Assembly: GCF_000293805.1 (NCBI RefSeq) | Contig: NZ_AMBZ01000003.1 | Coordinates: forward strand, 186,001-250,000 | Source: Paenibacillus alvei DSM 29 | GTDB taxonomy: Bacteria; Bacillota; Bacilli; Paenibacillales; Paenibacillaceae | DNA: 64,000 nucleotides | Direction of reading: 5' to 3' | Part shown: positions 28,507 through 37,103 of the stretch, piece after piece | Layout: every line of letters starts with the position of its first letter | Numbering within the stretch: position 1 is the stretch's first letter | Position numbers and translations under genes: made by a program | Notes under the pieces: model-generated | What the model saw: only the letters and a program-made list of their open reading frames with translations | Told to the model about the DNA's origin: nothing | Database searches by the model: none

Positions 28507-30324
28507 GTGATGGAGAAAATACGTAGCATGCAGTGGAATCATCGTGATGATGTAGCGGAAGCCCTGTTGACGCTAGTGCAGCCGCTAAGGTCGCGGGCAG
28601 CAGAACAGCCTGGACACTTAGCATTAGGAAGCCACGGCACGGTCTATACCGAGAATCGCAGAGATGCCGAAGGATTCTTAAGAATCCTGTGGGGATTGGG
28701 GCCTTTCCTCGTTCATTATGATGACGAGCAGCTTCAGCATCAATGGATGCGTGGACTAGCGGAGGGATGCAACCCGCACAGCGAGCATTATTATGGCAAG
28801 ACGATGGATGGCGATCAACTACTGGTCGAGATGGCATCTATCGCTACTACATTGCTGCTTGCACCGCACAAAACTTGGGATACACTTTCGAAGACAGAAC
28901 AGCAGCATTTGGCGGACTGGTTATGGCAAATTAATGGACGCCGTTTGGCGCCGAATAACTGGCACTTCTTTCGCATCTTAGTGAATGTGGCACTGAAGCG
29001 GCTTGGTATGAAGTATTCTCAGGAGAAGATCGAAGAGGATTTTGCCCTGATTGAGTCATGCTATGTTGGCGATGGCTGGTATTTTGACGGTGTGGATCAG
29101 CAGTTTGATTATTACATCCCATGGGCGTTCCATTATTATAGTTTAATCTATGCTACGTTTATGGCGGATGAAGATCCGGAGCGGGCAGCTAGGTTGAAAG
29201 AGCGGGCTATACTTTTTGCGCGCAGCTATCAGTATTGGTTCGATAGCAAGGGAGAGGCGGTTCCTTTCGGTCGCAGTCTAGCGTATCGCTTTGCGCAAGC
29301 AAGCTTCTGGAGCGCGCTTGTGCTGGCCGATGTTGAAGCGCTGCCATGGGGCGTCATTAAAGGTTTGTATGCGCGCAATATGCGAAGCTGGATGAGTCAT
29401 CCTATTTTTACGACAGATGGCGTCCTAAGCGTAGGCTATCGCTATCAGAACTTGGTGATGGGCGAGGGCTATAACGGTGCGGGTTCCCCGTATTGGGCGT
29501 TCAAAAGCTTCTTATTGCTTGCTGTTCCGGATGACCATCCTTATTGGCAGGCAGAGGAAGTAGAGCAAGAGGTATCACCAGGCCGACTGTCGCTGCCGAG
29601 CATGAAGGCGATGATTGAACATACGCATCATTCGCGACATGTGCTTATGTATCCGGTAGGTCAATTTATTGGCTATCAGAACCATGCTTGCGCCAAGTAT
29701 TCTAAATTTGCCTACTCGACTGTGTTTGGCTTTAGTGTGCCGCGCAGTAATTATTACTACTATGAAGGTGCTTTTGATAGTGTACTTGCTGTAAGTGAGG
29801 ATGGCGTACATTTTCGTGATAAGCCGCTCGATACGAGCTATGAGCTGCATGAAGATCGACTTGTACATAACTGGAAGCCGCAAGTCGGAGTTGCGATTCG
29901 CAGTACGATTGTCCCTTGCGGCGACAGCCATGTACGCATTCACGAGTTGGAAACGAGCCGCGCCTTAATTGCCTATGATGCCAGTTTCTCAGCGCCGTTC
30001 GCCACAGTTAGCAGTGACGACACAACCGTAGTCGAGACAAGCTGGGCGAGTTACGATTCGCCTGCCGGTACTACCACCGCCAAGGCGGTTACAGGATTCA
30101 CACAAGCGGAGATGATTCGCACCGAGCCTAACACCAATGTGTTCTATGAGCGTACATTGATGCCTGCACTGCGTGCTGAACTTCAGCCAGGGACACATTT
30201 GTTAGTAAGTGTGATGGCAGGAGTGCCTGCTGGTTGCGAGTCGCAGTTGCCTGAGGTGAAGCTGACAGCAGATCGCGTAATTGTGCACTATAACGAGCAA
30301 ACGATAACGGTTAAGGTGAAATAG
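28507..30324 (+). CDS. DUF2264 family protein, probable cytoplasmic glycoside hydrolase
   Basis: 605 residues, no signal peptide. The N-terminal ~390 residues resemble DUF2264, an alpha/alpha-barrel domain (WHFFRILVNVALKRLG, GWYFDGVDQQFDYYIPWAFH). A beta-rich C-terminal part follows (~400-605). As I recall, CAZy family GH154, with a reported beta-glucuronidase activity, was built on this domain; I could not verify this. In context it would remove a uronate or a side residue from the imported oligosaccharide. GTG 28507 or ATG 28510 may be the start; GGAAG at ~28491 suits either poorly. Function inferred only. Confidence 0.75.
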   Translation: MMEKIRSMQWNHRDDVAEALLTLVQPLRSRAAEQPGHLALGSHGTVYTENRRDAEGFLRILWGLGPFLVHYDDEQLQHQWMRGLAEGCNPHSEHYYGKTMDGDQLLVEMASIATTLLLAPHKTWDTLSKTEQQHLADWLWQINGRRLAPNNWHFFRILVNVALKRLGMKYSQEKIEEDFALIESCYVGDGWYFDGVDQQFDYYIPWAFHYYSLIYATFMADEDPERAARLKERAILFARSYQYWFDSKGEAVPFGRSLAYRFAQASFWSALVLADVEALPWGVIKGLYARNMRSWMSHPIFTTDGVLSVGYRYQNLVMGEGYNGAGSPYWAFKSFLLLAVPDDHPYWQAEEVEQEVSPGRLSLPSMKAMIEHTHHSRHVLMYPVGQFIGYQNHACAKYSKFAYSTVFGFSVPRSNYYYYEGAFDSVLAVSEDGVHFRDKPLDTSYELHEDRLVHNWKPQVGVAIRSTIVPCGDSHVRIHELETSRALIAYDASFSAPFATVSSDDTTVVETSWASYDSPAGTTTAKAVTGFTQAEMIRTEPNTNVFYERTLMPALRAELQPGTHLLVSVMAGVPAGCESQLPEVKLTADRVIVHYNEQTITVKVK

Positions 30325-30357
30325 ATAGAAAGCGAATACAACCAAAAAGTCAAAATT

Positions 30358-30422
30358 GTTCACATTTCACACAAATAAAGGCGTACATTCTGCGGAATGT
30401 ATCCGCTATCATAAGATATGCA
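30358..30422 (+). promoter_or_regulatory. YesN-type promoter of GH88-yesMN operon
   Basis: AGTCAAAATTGTTCAC at 30358 and TATCAT at 30417-30422, distance 59. If correct, the regulator genes downstream are autoactivated with GH88. Confidence 0.55.
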
Positions 30423-30451
30423 TTGAGTTATTTTTCTGAGAGAGGGCTGAA

Positions 30452-31645
30452 ATGCAGATGTCTACAGAGGGAACGCAAACAACGGTCATGCAAGCAAATC
30501 AACTTTACACACAAGCAATTGAAAATATTCTAGCGAAAACGCTGATCAATATTGATAAGTTTGGAACTCAGTTTCCGCATGTTAGCCTGAATGGGAAATA
30601 TCAATTGAATGATAACAACGACTGGACAAATGGCTTCTGGTCGGGAATATTGTGGTTATGCTATGAATATTCACAAGATGAACGTTATCGGCAGGCAGCA
30701 GAAGCTACTGTGGCTAGTTTTCGTCACCGGTTTGAGCAAAAAGTTGTATTGGATCATCATGATATTGGATTCCTATTTAGCTTGTCTTCCAAAGCGCAGT
30801 GGATCATAACAGGCGACGATCGTGCTCGTAAGTTGACACTGGATGCAGCTGATCATTTATTGAAGCGTTGGCGTAACACAAGCGATGGAAGCGGATACAT
30901 TCAAGCTTGGGGAACGAAAGATAACGAGCAAGAAGCGGGTCGTATCATTATTGACTGTTTGCTTAATCTGCCATTGTTGTATTGGGCAAGCGAACAGACT
31001 GGTGATCCGAAGTATCGAGAAGTTGCAGAAATCCAAGCAGAGAAAACACGGCGCTATATCGTTCGTGGGGATGACAGTTCGTACCACACTTTCTTTTTCG
31101 ATACTGAGACGGGGGTTCCAATCGGCGGCGCGACTCATCAGGGCTACAGCAACGGTTCGACGTGGACGCGTGGGCAAGCTTGGGGCGTATATGGCTTTGC
31201 ACTTTCCTATCGTTATACGGGAAATGAGGCATTTTTGGAGACTTCTAAGCGTATGGCGCGCTACTTCCTTGAGCATTTGCCTGAGGACAGTGTTGCTTAT
31301 TGGGATTTCAATGCGCCTGTAACGGCTGGTACGTATCGCGATAGTTCAGCTTCAGCGATTGTAGCTGCCGGACTGGCGGAGCTTATCTCACATTTGGATG
31401 ATGCTGACCCCGATCGTCCTTATTTCGAAAAGATGCTGGCAACCAGTATGGAGTCGCTGATTCACAACTATGCTACGATGGATGACGATGCAGCGGAAGG
31501 TTTGCTTAAGCATGGCTCGTACTATGTCCATGGTGGCTTGTCCCCTGATGATTATATGATTTGGGGCGATTATTACTACTTGGAAGCGCTGATGCGTCTT
31601 GCACGCGGTATTCCTGGTTATTGGTATGAGCGTAAATCGAAATAG
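30452..31645 (+). CDS. GH88 unsaturated glucuronyl hydrolase
   Basis: 397 residues, cytoplasmic. It releases the 4,5-unsaturated uronate from the non-reducing end of oligosaccharides made by lyases. The two catalytic Asp expected from Bacillus UGL are at ~104 (DHHDIGFLF) and ~168 (IIDCLLNLPLL); NDNNDWTNGFWSG near the start is also typical. GAGAGAGGG precedes ATG 30452. Its product rearranges to 5-keto-4-deoxyuronate, the KduI substrate. The yesM-like kinase gene follows after 78 bases. Confidence 0.93.
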   Translation: MQMSTEGTQTTVMQANQLYTQAIENILAKTLINIDKFGTQFPHVSLNGKYQLNDNNDWTNGFWSGILWLCYEYSQDERYRQAAEATVASFRHRFEQKVVLDHHDIGFLFSLSSKAQWIITGDDRARKLTLDAADHLLKRWRNTSDGSGYIQAWGTKDNEQEAGRIIIDCLLNLPLLYWASEQTGDPKYREVAEIQAEKTRRYIVRGDDSSYHTFFFDTETGVPIGGATHQGYSNGSTWTRGQAWGVYGFALSYRYTGNEAFLETSKRMARYFLEHLPEDSVAYWDFNAPVTAGTYRDSSASAIVAAGLAELISHLDDADPDRPYFEKMLATSMESLIHNYATMDDDAAEGLLKHGSYYVHGGLSPDDYMIWGDYYYLEALMRLARGIPGYWYERKSK

Positions 31646-31723
31646 GAAGATAAAGTCGATGATTTGGCTTGAACTGTAACGGAAATGATGAAGGATTGAA
31701 GGAAGGGAAGTGACGCTAACCTT

Positions 31724-33481
31724 ATGTTCCATTTAACTTACTATAAACGAATGTTACTTTCCTTCATGCTATTTATTATCGTACCGATGGTTGCTGTATC
31801 TGTGCAATCTTTTTATTTAATTAAGGAATCGATGCTGGATAAGTTGCATGCAACGAATGAAAACATGTTGAACGTAATCGGTGCAGAATTTAGCAAAACG
31901 ATTGATGATGCTACGTTTGCCTCCCATTTCATTGTCAACGATGAAGGCTTCAAAACTAGCTTACGTCAATTCGCTGATGTGAAGCATTTAAATAGTTTTG
32001 CTGATTATGAGAATTTCTCGCAAATCAAAGCTGTATTTTCGCTTATCAATTCGAAAACGTTGAATAGGCAGACGCAGATGTACTTAATTAACCGCCAGCA
32101 CTTTATTATCCCTTCAGGAGATGATGAACCGGCGAAACTATTACCGCATTTGTCAGAATTGTATAGCAAAATTAATTTCCAACAGCCAGAACGGCTGCAG
32201 TGGCTAGGACTACTCGATGACAAGGGAGCGAGTAAATATTATATTGCTCGTGTCATCTATGATCGTGTTAGTAAAGGGCATACGGCCGTGCTGCTGATTG
32301 GAATTGAACAGTCCTATTTCGAAAATGCATTACAAGCTGTGAAGTCATGGGATGTTGCTCTCCTGGATGAACATGGTGACCGGATTGCTGGCTCAGCACA
32401 ATTGCTTGCCTCCGATTCAAATAAGGTGGACGATCGTATGCGTTCGGAAGTCGTGCTGAGCAAAAACGGGTGGAAGCTTGTATATGAGATGAGCAACAAC
32501 ACGTTTAGAGGCATTATTTCAAAGACACTTTATATCGGTTCTGCTGAAGTCATGCTTTTTGTCATTATATTCTCTTTGTTTGCATTGCTGATCTCTAAAC
32601 GATTGCATCGTCCGATTGAGCAATTACAGCAGGTTGCAGGACAATTTGGCAACGGCAAGCTCGATGTTAGATTGCAAGTTAAGGGAGATGATGAGCTAGC
32701 AGCGGTAAGCAAGACGATTAACTTGATGTTGGATCAACTGCAACAGTCCATTTATGAGATGGAGCGGCAACAGGAGCAGAGACGAGTGTTGGAGCTTGAG
32801 GCGCTGTTTATGCAAATTCGTCCCCACTTTCTGTTGAATACGCTTAATTCAATTAAGTGCAGCTTAATGTTGCAGAAGGATCGACTGCATAGCGGCATGA
32901 TTGACTCCTTAATGAGCTTACTGCGTGCCTATATGAATTTCAATGCACTGGCAACACTGCAAGAAGAGTGTGAGTTAATGGCTCACTACATTGATATTAT
33001 GCAAATGCGCAGTGATATTCCCATCCAACTGCAAGTCGATATAGAGCCACAATTGCAGTTGCTTAAGTTTCCAAAGTTATTACTACAACCGTTAGTTGAA
33101 AATGCAATTATACATGGCTTTGTCGATACTGATGTAGATATGGAGGGCAATGATACTAGGAGCCAGCAATCTCAAATTTGGATCTCCGTCTATCATGACG
33201 CGGATACCATCGTTATTGAGGTTGCCGATAACGGAGCAGGTATGGACGAGTCTTTGTTGCATCGACTGAATGAAAGTGTGTTGCGTTGCAGTGATGAACC
33301 TGATCCTAGTTATAAGCGGGTCGGATTGGTTAATGTTGCTCAACGCTTGAAACTGTCTTTCGGTTCAGAGGCTGCGCTTTCTTTTGCTCCTAACAGGTAT
33401 GACGGTATAACGGCACGAATGCAGATTCCAGTGACATCAAGCGGGGGGACAACCAGTGATATACAAAGTGATGCTTATTGA
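31724..33481 (+). CDS. YesM-like sensor histidine kinase
   Basis: 585 residues: membrane segment ~8-30, extracellular sensor (~31-265), second membrane segment (~270-290), HAMP (~295-345), His-kinase domain of the LytS/YesM type with His368 in RPHFLLNTLNSIK, and ATPase motifs VENAIIHG and VADNGAGMD. It probably senses a glycan fragment at the surface and phosphorylates the YesN-like protein, whose gene overlaps the end of this one by 26 bases. Confidence 0.93.
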   Translation: MFHLTYYKRMLLSFMLFIIVPMVAVSVQSFYLIKESMLDKLHATNENMLNVIGAEFSKTIDDATFASHFIVNDEGFKTSLRQFADVKHLNSFADYENFSQIKAVFSLINSKTLNRQTQMYLINRQHFIIPSGDDEPAKLLPHLSELYSKINFQQPERLQWLGLLDDKGASKYYIARVIYDRVSKGHTAVLLIGIEQSYFENALQAVKSWDVALLDEHGDRIAGSAQLLASDSNKVDDRMRSEVVLSKNGWKLVYEMSNNTFRGIISKTLYIGSAEVMLFVIIFSLFALLISKRLHRPIEQLQQVAGQFGNGKLDVRLQVKGDDELAAVSKTINLMLDQLQQSIYEMERQQEQRRVLELEALFMQIRPHFLLNTLNSIKCSLMLQKDRLHSGMIDSLMSLLRAYMNFNALATLQEECELMAHYIDIMQMRSDIPIQLQVDIEPQLQLLKFPKLLLQPLVENAIIHGFVDTDVDMEGNDTRSQQSQIWISVYHDADTIVIEVADNGAGMDESLLHRLNESVLRCSDEPDPSYKRVGLVNVAQRLKLSFGSEAALSFAPNRYDGITARMQIPVTSSGGTTSDIQSDAY

Positions 33482-35051
33482 TGATGATGTGCCAATGCTC
33501 AAATTATTGCAGCAAATGATTGATTGGGAACAATTACAGTTGAAGGTTGTAGCTGCGACCTATTCCAGCGTCAAAGCAGTACACCTGTTTCAGCAGACCG
33601 TTCCCGATATTGTGATAACAGATATTGGCTTGCCGCAGAAGAATGGGATTGAGTTAGCAGAACAGTTTCGCCAAATCAAACCTGACGTGCGCGTCATTTT
33701 CTTAACCTGTCATGAAGACTTCAACTACGCGAGACAAGCGCTTAAGCTTCAGGCTGACGATTATTTAATTAAAGATCAATTAACAGATGAACAGTTGCAA
33801 CAAAGTTTGCATAAGTCGCTGCGCTTACTGAAAAAACAATCATCGTCAGTAAGTGTACAACCTTCAAGCTACAATCAACAGTTGCTCAAACAAGGTTTAT
33901 TACAGAGTGTGCTTGATCGAACGAATGTTGACGAGATCCTTAAATATGCCGCTGGCATTGGAGTAAGGTGGAGCTGTCCTTGGTATATGCTCAGTCTTGT
34001 GCATGTACAATATGCCAGTTACGATGAACATTACTCACAGCAATCGTTATCGTTAATTTGCTATGCCGTCTACAATATTGCGGAAGAGCTAGCACGCAAG
34101 TATGAAGGGATCACGCCATTTTTGCAGCAACATCATCTTGTCATTGTGTATAACTATCACGATAATTTAGCAGATAACAACGTGTTGCACTTCAACAGCT
34201 ACTTGCAAAAATTGAAAGAACGAGTTGCACAATATATGAAATTGCAGCTGGTAAGCGTCACGGTTAGTGATAAGTTGCAACTGAAGCAAATGGGTACGTG
34301 TTATCACTCCTTATTGCGCCATAAATATGAGTTTTATGTTGGGGAGTCGATGCTGATTGCCGATCGGCGGCAGGCAATGGAATCAACATGGCTGAAATTG
34401 CCTGCTGGGGAGTTGGACAACTATAAAGGTGAACTAAAGCAGGCGCTAGCTATCCATGATATAGAGGGTATCCAACGTATTATTGGGAATATGAAGGAAC
34501 ATTTTCAAGCGAGAATGATTGAACCTGCTTCATTCATGCATGAGCTGCAAGTTTGCTTACGCGAGCTGACGATTGCAGCTTCGGTTAGACTCGATGAAGC
34601 GATCTTCAATTATATGGAGCAGGCACGGACCCTTGTTGATGTGCTTGCATTAGCGGAACGCCCGCTAACTGCGATAGCAATGTCTAACGATAAAGAGGGG
34701 AAACAAGGGCGAGGTACACTAGCTAGCAGCTATGAACCGAAGTTACAGCAAATTCAACATTATATCGAACAAAATTTAGCTGATAGTATTACTTCCATTG
34801 ATATTGCGCGCTATCTGTATTTGAATCCAAGTTACTTCTCACGCTATTTCAAACGCATGACTGGCAGCAATTTCACGGATTATGTCCATCAGTATAAAAT
34901 GAACATTGCTTCACAGATGTTGAAAACATCTGGGCATACGCTGGAACAGATCGCACTGACACTAGGATACTCAGACCGTACCTATTTCTCTAAAGTGTTT
35001 AAGAAGTATATGGGCGTAACACCGAGTGATTATAAGAACGAATGCTCGTAA
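33456..35051 (+). CDS. YesN-like response regulator with AraC DNA-binding domain
   Basis: 531 residues. N-terminal receiver domain with acidic pocket (LIDDD) and phospho-acceptor Asp56 (VITDIGLPQKNG). A long middle region (~130-420) is unassigned. The C-terminal AraC double helix-turn-helix (~425-530) has SITSIDIARYLYLNPSYFSR and TLGYSDRTYFSKVFKKYMG. GTG 33456 after GCGGGGGG is the likely start, inside the kinase gene. It is the best candidate for binding the GGTCAAAAT boxes at seven promoters of the locus. Confidence 0.94.
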   Translation: MIYKVMLIDDDVPMLKLLQQMIDWEQLQLKVVAATYSSVKAVHLFQQTVPDIVITDIGLPQKNGIELAEQFRQIKPDVRVIFLTCHEDFNYARQALKLQADDYLIKDQLTDEQLQQSLHKSLRLLKKQSSSVSVQPSSYNQQLLKQGLLQSVLDRTNVDEILKYAAGIGVRWSCPWYMLSLVHVQYASYDEHYSQQSLSLICYAVYNIAEELARKYEGITPFLQQHHLVIVYNYHDNLADNNVLHFNSYLQKLKERVAQYMKLQLVSVTVSDKLQLKQMGTCYHSLLRHKYEFYVGESMLIADRRQAMESTWLKLPAGELDNYKGELKQALAIHDIEGIQRIIGNMKEHFQARMIEPASFMHELQVCLRELTIAASVRLDEAIFNYMEQARTLVDVLALAERPLTAIAMSNDKEGKQGRGTLASSYEPKLQQIQHYIEQNLADSITSIDIARYLYLNPSYFSRYFKRMTGSNFTDYVHQYKMNIASQMLKTSGHTLEQIALTLGYSDRTYFSKVFKKYMGVTPSDYKNECS

Positions 35052-35089
35052 ATGTTTCACAAATAACGGAAGAAAGAGATGATCATCTT

Positions 35090-35893
35090 ATGACACCACT
35101 AACGCAGTTTACGATTGAAATTCACGATGCAAATCATACCGTATTGGCAACTGCTTCTGATCAGGGGCAAGCCCAGCTTGTATATCATCAACCTTATCAA
35201 GAGGGTGACCAAATTGTTGTAAAGAGTGAGCAGCCCCACCAATATGTCATGTTGCAGCTTGATGATACGATGCCGGAAACGTTCGTATATTTAGCAACAA
35301 CTTGCTATCGGCTTACGATTCCATTTGGAGAGAAGAAAATTTCCTATAATCCAAAATCATATAGTGGTGATATCCATGCGCTTAGCGTGCGTCTAGCGAC
35401 TGAAGCGGAAATCTCCAGTTACAAAAATGTAGCCCTGAATCCATTCGACCAACATGAGAATGACAGTTGTTATCCGCATGCGATTGCGAATGTGGAAACG
35501 CGTGGAGAGTCCGTGTTTGCCGCTCGCAATGCCATTAATGGCAATTGCTTTAATGCAGGTCACGGGGCATGGCCATTTGAGTCATGGGGGATTAACCAGC
35601 AAGATGACGCTGAAATGAGCGTGCAATTTGGACGCACGGTAGAAATTGACTGCATTGCTCTTACGCTGCGAGCAGACTTTCCTCATGATAACTATTGGGA
35701 GCAAGTAACCGTCTGCTTCTCCAATGGCGATTATGAGACGATTCATTTAACGAAAACGCATGCCAAGCAGGTATTTAAGCTTACGCCGCGTCAGGTAGAG
35801 TCATTGACAGTAAAGAACTTAATCAAGTCCGCTGACCCGTCGCCGTTCCCTGCACTAACGCAAATTGAAGCTTATGGCTATGAAGTAAAGTGA
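35090..35893 (+). CDS. Discoidin-like protein of unknown role, co-transcribed with yesMN
   Basis: 267 residues from ATG 35090, which follows GGAAGAAAGAG; an alternative ATG at 35042 overlaps the regulator gene and has no clear ribosome site. No signal peptide, so cytoplasmic if it stays in the cell. The N-terminal half is a small beta domain, and the C-terminal ~150 residues (YKNVALNPFDQHENDS, FESWGINQQDDAEMSVQFG) resemble a galactose-binding-like F5/8C fold. I recognise no catalytic motif. Last gene of the GH88-yesM-yesN operon, so perhaps a sugar-binding helper or a divergent enzyme. Function unknown. Confidence 0.7.
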   Translation: MTPLTQFTIEIHDANHTVLATASDQGQAQLVYHQPYQEGDQIVVKSEQPHQYVMLQLDDTMPETFVYLATTCYRLTIPFGEKKISYNPKSYSGDIHALSVRLATEAEISSYKNVALNPFDQHENDSCYPHAIANVETRGESVFAARNAINGNCFNAGHGAWPFESWGINQQDDAEMSVQFGRTVEIDCIALTLRADFPHDNYWEQVTVCFSNGDYETIHLTKTHAKQVFKLTPRQVESLTVKNLIKSADPSPFPALTQIEAYGYEVK

Positions 35894-35902
35894 GTAAATA
35901 AA

Positions 35903-35952
35903 AGATATAGAACTGAGCCTGCTGTGAGCAGGGAGGTCTATATCTTTTTTTG
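35903..35952 (+). terminator. Terminator of GH88-yesMN operon
   Basis: AGATATAGA arm at 35903 and TCTATATCT ending 35945, with inner CCTGCT/AGCAGG pairing, followed by TTTTTTT. Strong. Confidence 0.9.
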
Positions 35953-35985
35953 GTGATGTTTTAAAACAATGTTGAAATGATATAA

Positions 35986-36020
35986 CTTTTAAGGGAAGTC
36001 ATTTTGACTCCCCTTAAAAG
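35986..36020. terminator. Bidirectional terminator hairpin between convergent genes
   Basis: CTTTTAAGGGAAGTC at 35986-36000 and GACTCCCCTTAAAAG at 36006-36020 pair at 14 of 15 positions. Flanking A/T runs suit both strands. It serves mainly the minus-strand hydrolase gene ending at 36037. Confidence 0.75.
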
Positions 36021-36036
36021 CTTTTAAAGTTATCAT

Positions 36037-36741
36037 TTAACGTATATGTTTTTTCAGCCATTGTCTGAAATACTGCAACTGTTCCTCAGTATGGAAATAG
36101 TGTTCTCCATTCTCCATTACTTGCAAATTACAGTTAAAAGATTTATTAAATTCAGACACAACGTCAAATTCACATACGTTATCTTCTGAACCATAGAGAA
36201 TGGAAGTTGGAATATTCCAAGCAACAATAGGATGTTCTTTCACATAACAGTAGTAATCCCAATAGAGAGTTTGTCCAATAGGTGTAGAAATTTCTTTCTC
36301 TATTTTTAGTCTACTCTCACTTATGTTAAACCATGTCATCATATTATTTATGATACGTTCCATATTTACCACAGGAGAGAGAAACAAGCACTGCTTCAAC
36401 GGCTCATGGCTATATTCTAATAGACTAAAATACGCTCCCATGCTGCAAGCAAAAAGGCTTATATGATTTGATAATGTTTTTGCATGGGTCATAATTGTAT
36501 GAAGGTCTTGAACACAGTTTTGAACGTTGCAAAGATAAGTTTCATCCTTACGATCACCATGTTGAGGTAAATCAAAACTAAGCACTTGATAACCTACTGC
36601 TGTTGCTTCTTCTGCAAATACAATAATCGAGTCATCTGCCTTGTTTGACATGTTACCATGCACCACCACAAATAACTTATCTGATTTGTCGCCCCACAAA
36701 ATCGCTGGAATATTTTCTATTTTCAAATTATTTTTTAACAT
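36037..36741 (-). CDS. Small alpha/beta hydrolase
   Basis: 234 residues, no signal peptide. Alpha/beta hydrolase fold: KLFVVVHGNMSNKADDS (oxyanion strand), nucleophile elbow FACSMGAYFSLLEY (Ser near 98), and late His in NGEHYFHTEEQ. The nucleophile motif is CSMGA rather than the usual G-x-S-x-G. GGAGGA precedes the start. It points opposite to the glycan genes and lower GC suggests a separate origin. Substrate unknown. Confidence 0.8.
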   Translation of the reverse strand: MLKNNLKIENIPAILWGDKSDKLFVVVHGNMSNKADDSIIVFAEEATAVGYQVLSFDLPQHGDRKDETYLCNVQNCVQDLHTIMTHAKTLSNHISLFACSMGAYFSLLEYSHEPLKQCLFLSPVVNMERIINNMMTWFNISESRLKIEKEISTPIGQTLYWDYYCYVKEHPIVAWNIPTSILYGSEDNVCEFDVVSEFNKSFNCNLQVMENGEHYFHTEEQLQYFRQWLKKHIR

Positions 36742-36994
36742 TACAATTCATCCTCCATAAAATACAAGTAATTGCTGATTTATTTAGTTGCAACACCATT
36801 AAACGTATTCATCCACTTTTTTAATTTGCTGTGTACAGCATTCATGTGCCCGATATGGTGAGTTCCTCCTTTATGTATTCCTCTTTGTATGCGCTTATGT
36901 TCCAATGGTCATCGAGTCTTTCTAATTCTTGGTATGCCATTCTACTTCTTTATAGTAATCCATAATCGATTTAAAAACGCAGCCTTTTTTGCAG
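36742..36994. other. Intergenic region without recognised gene
   Basis: Between the minus-strand hydrolase and the GH112 promoter. It holds the hydrolase's own ribosome site and presumably its promoter. No convincing coding frame on either strand. Confidence 0.4.
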
Positions 36995-36998
36995 CAAA

Positions 36999-37064
36999 GG
37001 TCAAAATTTTACCCGTGGAAGGTCATAATCCGTCCTTGGGTCTCCCTTCCTCGCTGAGTATGAT
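36999..37064 (+). promoter_or_regulatory. YesN-type promoter of GH112 gene
   Basis: GGTCAAAATTTTACCC at 36999, second box GGTCATAATCC at 37021, TATGAT at 37059-37064. Spacing is identical to the transporter promoter (60 and 38 bases to the -10). Confidence 0.7.
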
Positions 37065-37103
37065 GGTATCAACAATCAGTTATGTGGAAGGAGCATGTTT
37101 CAA

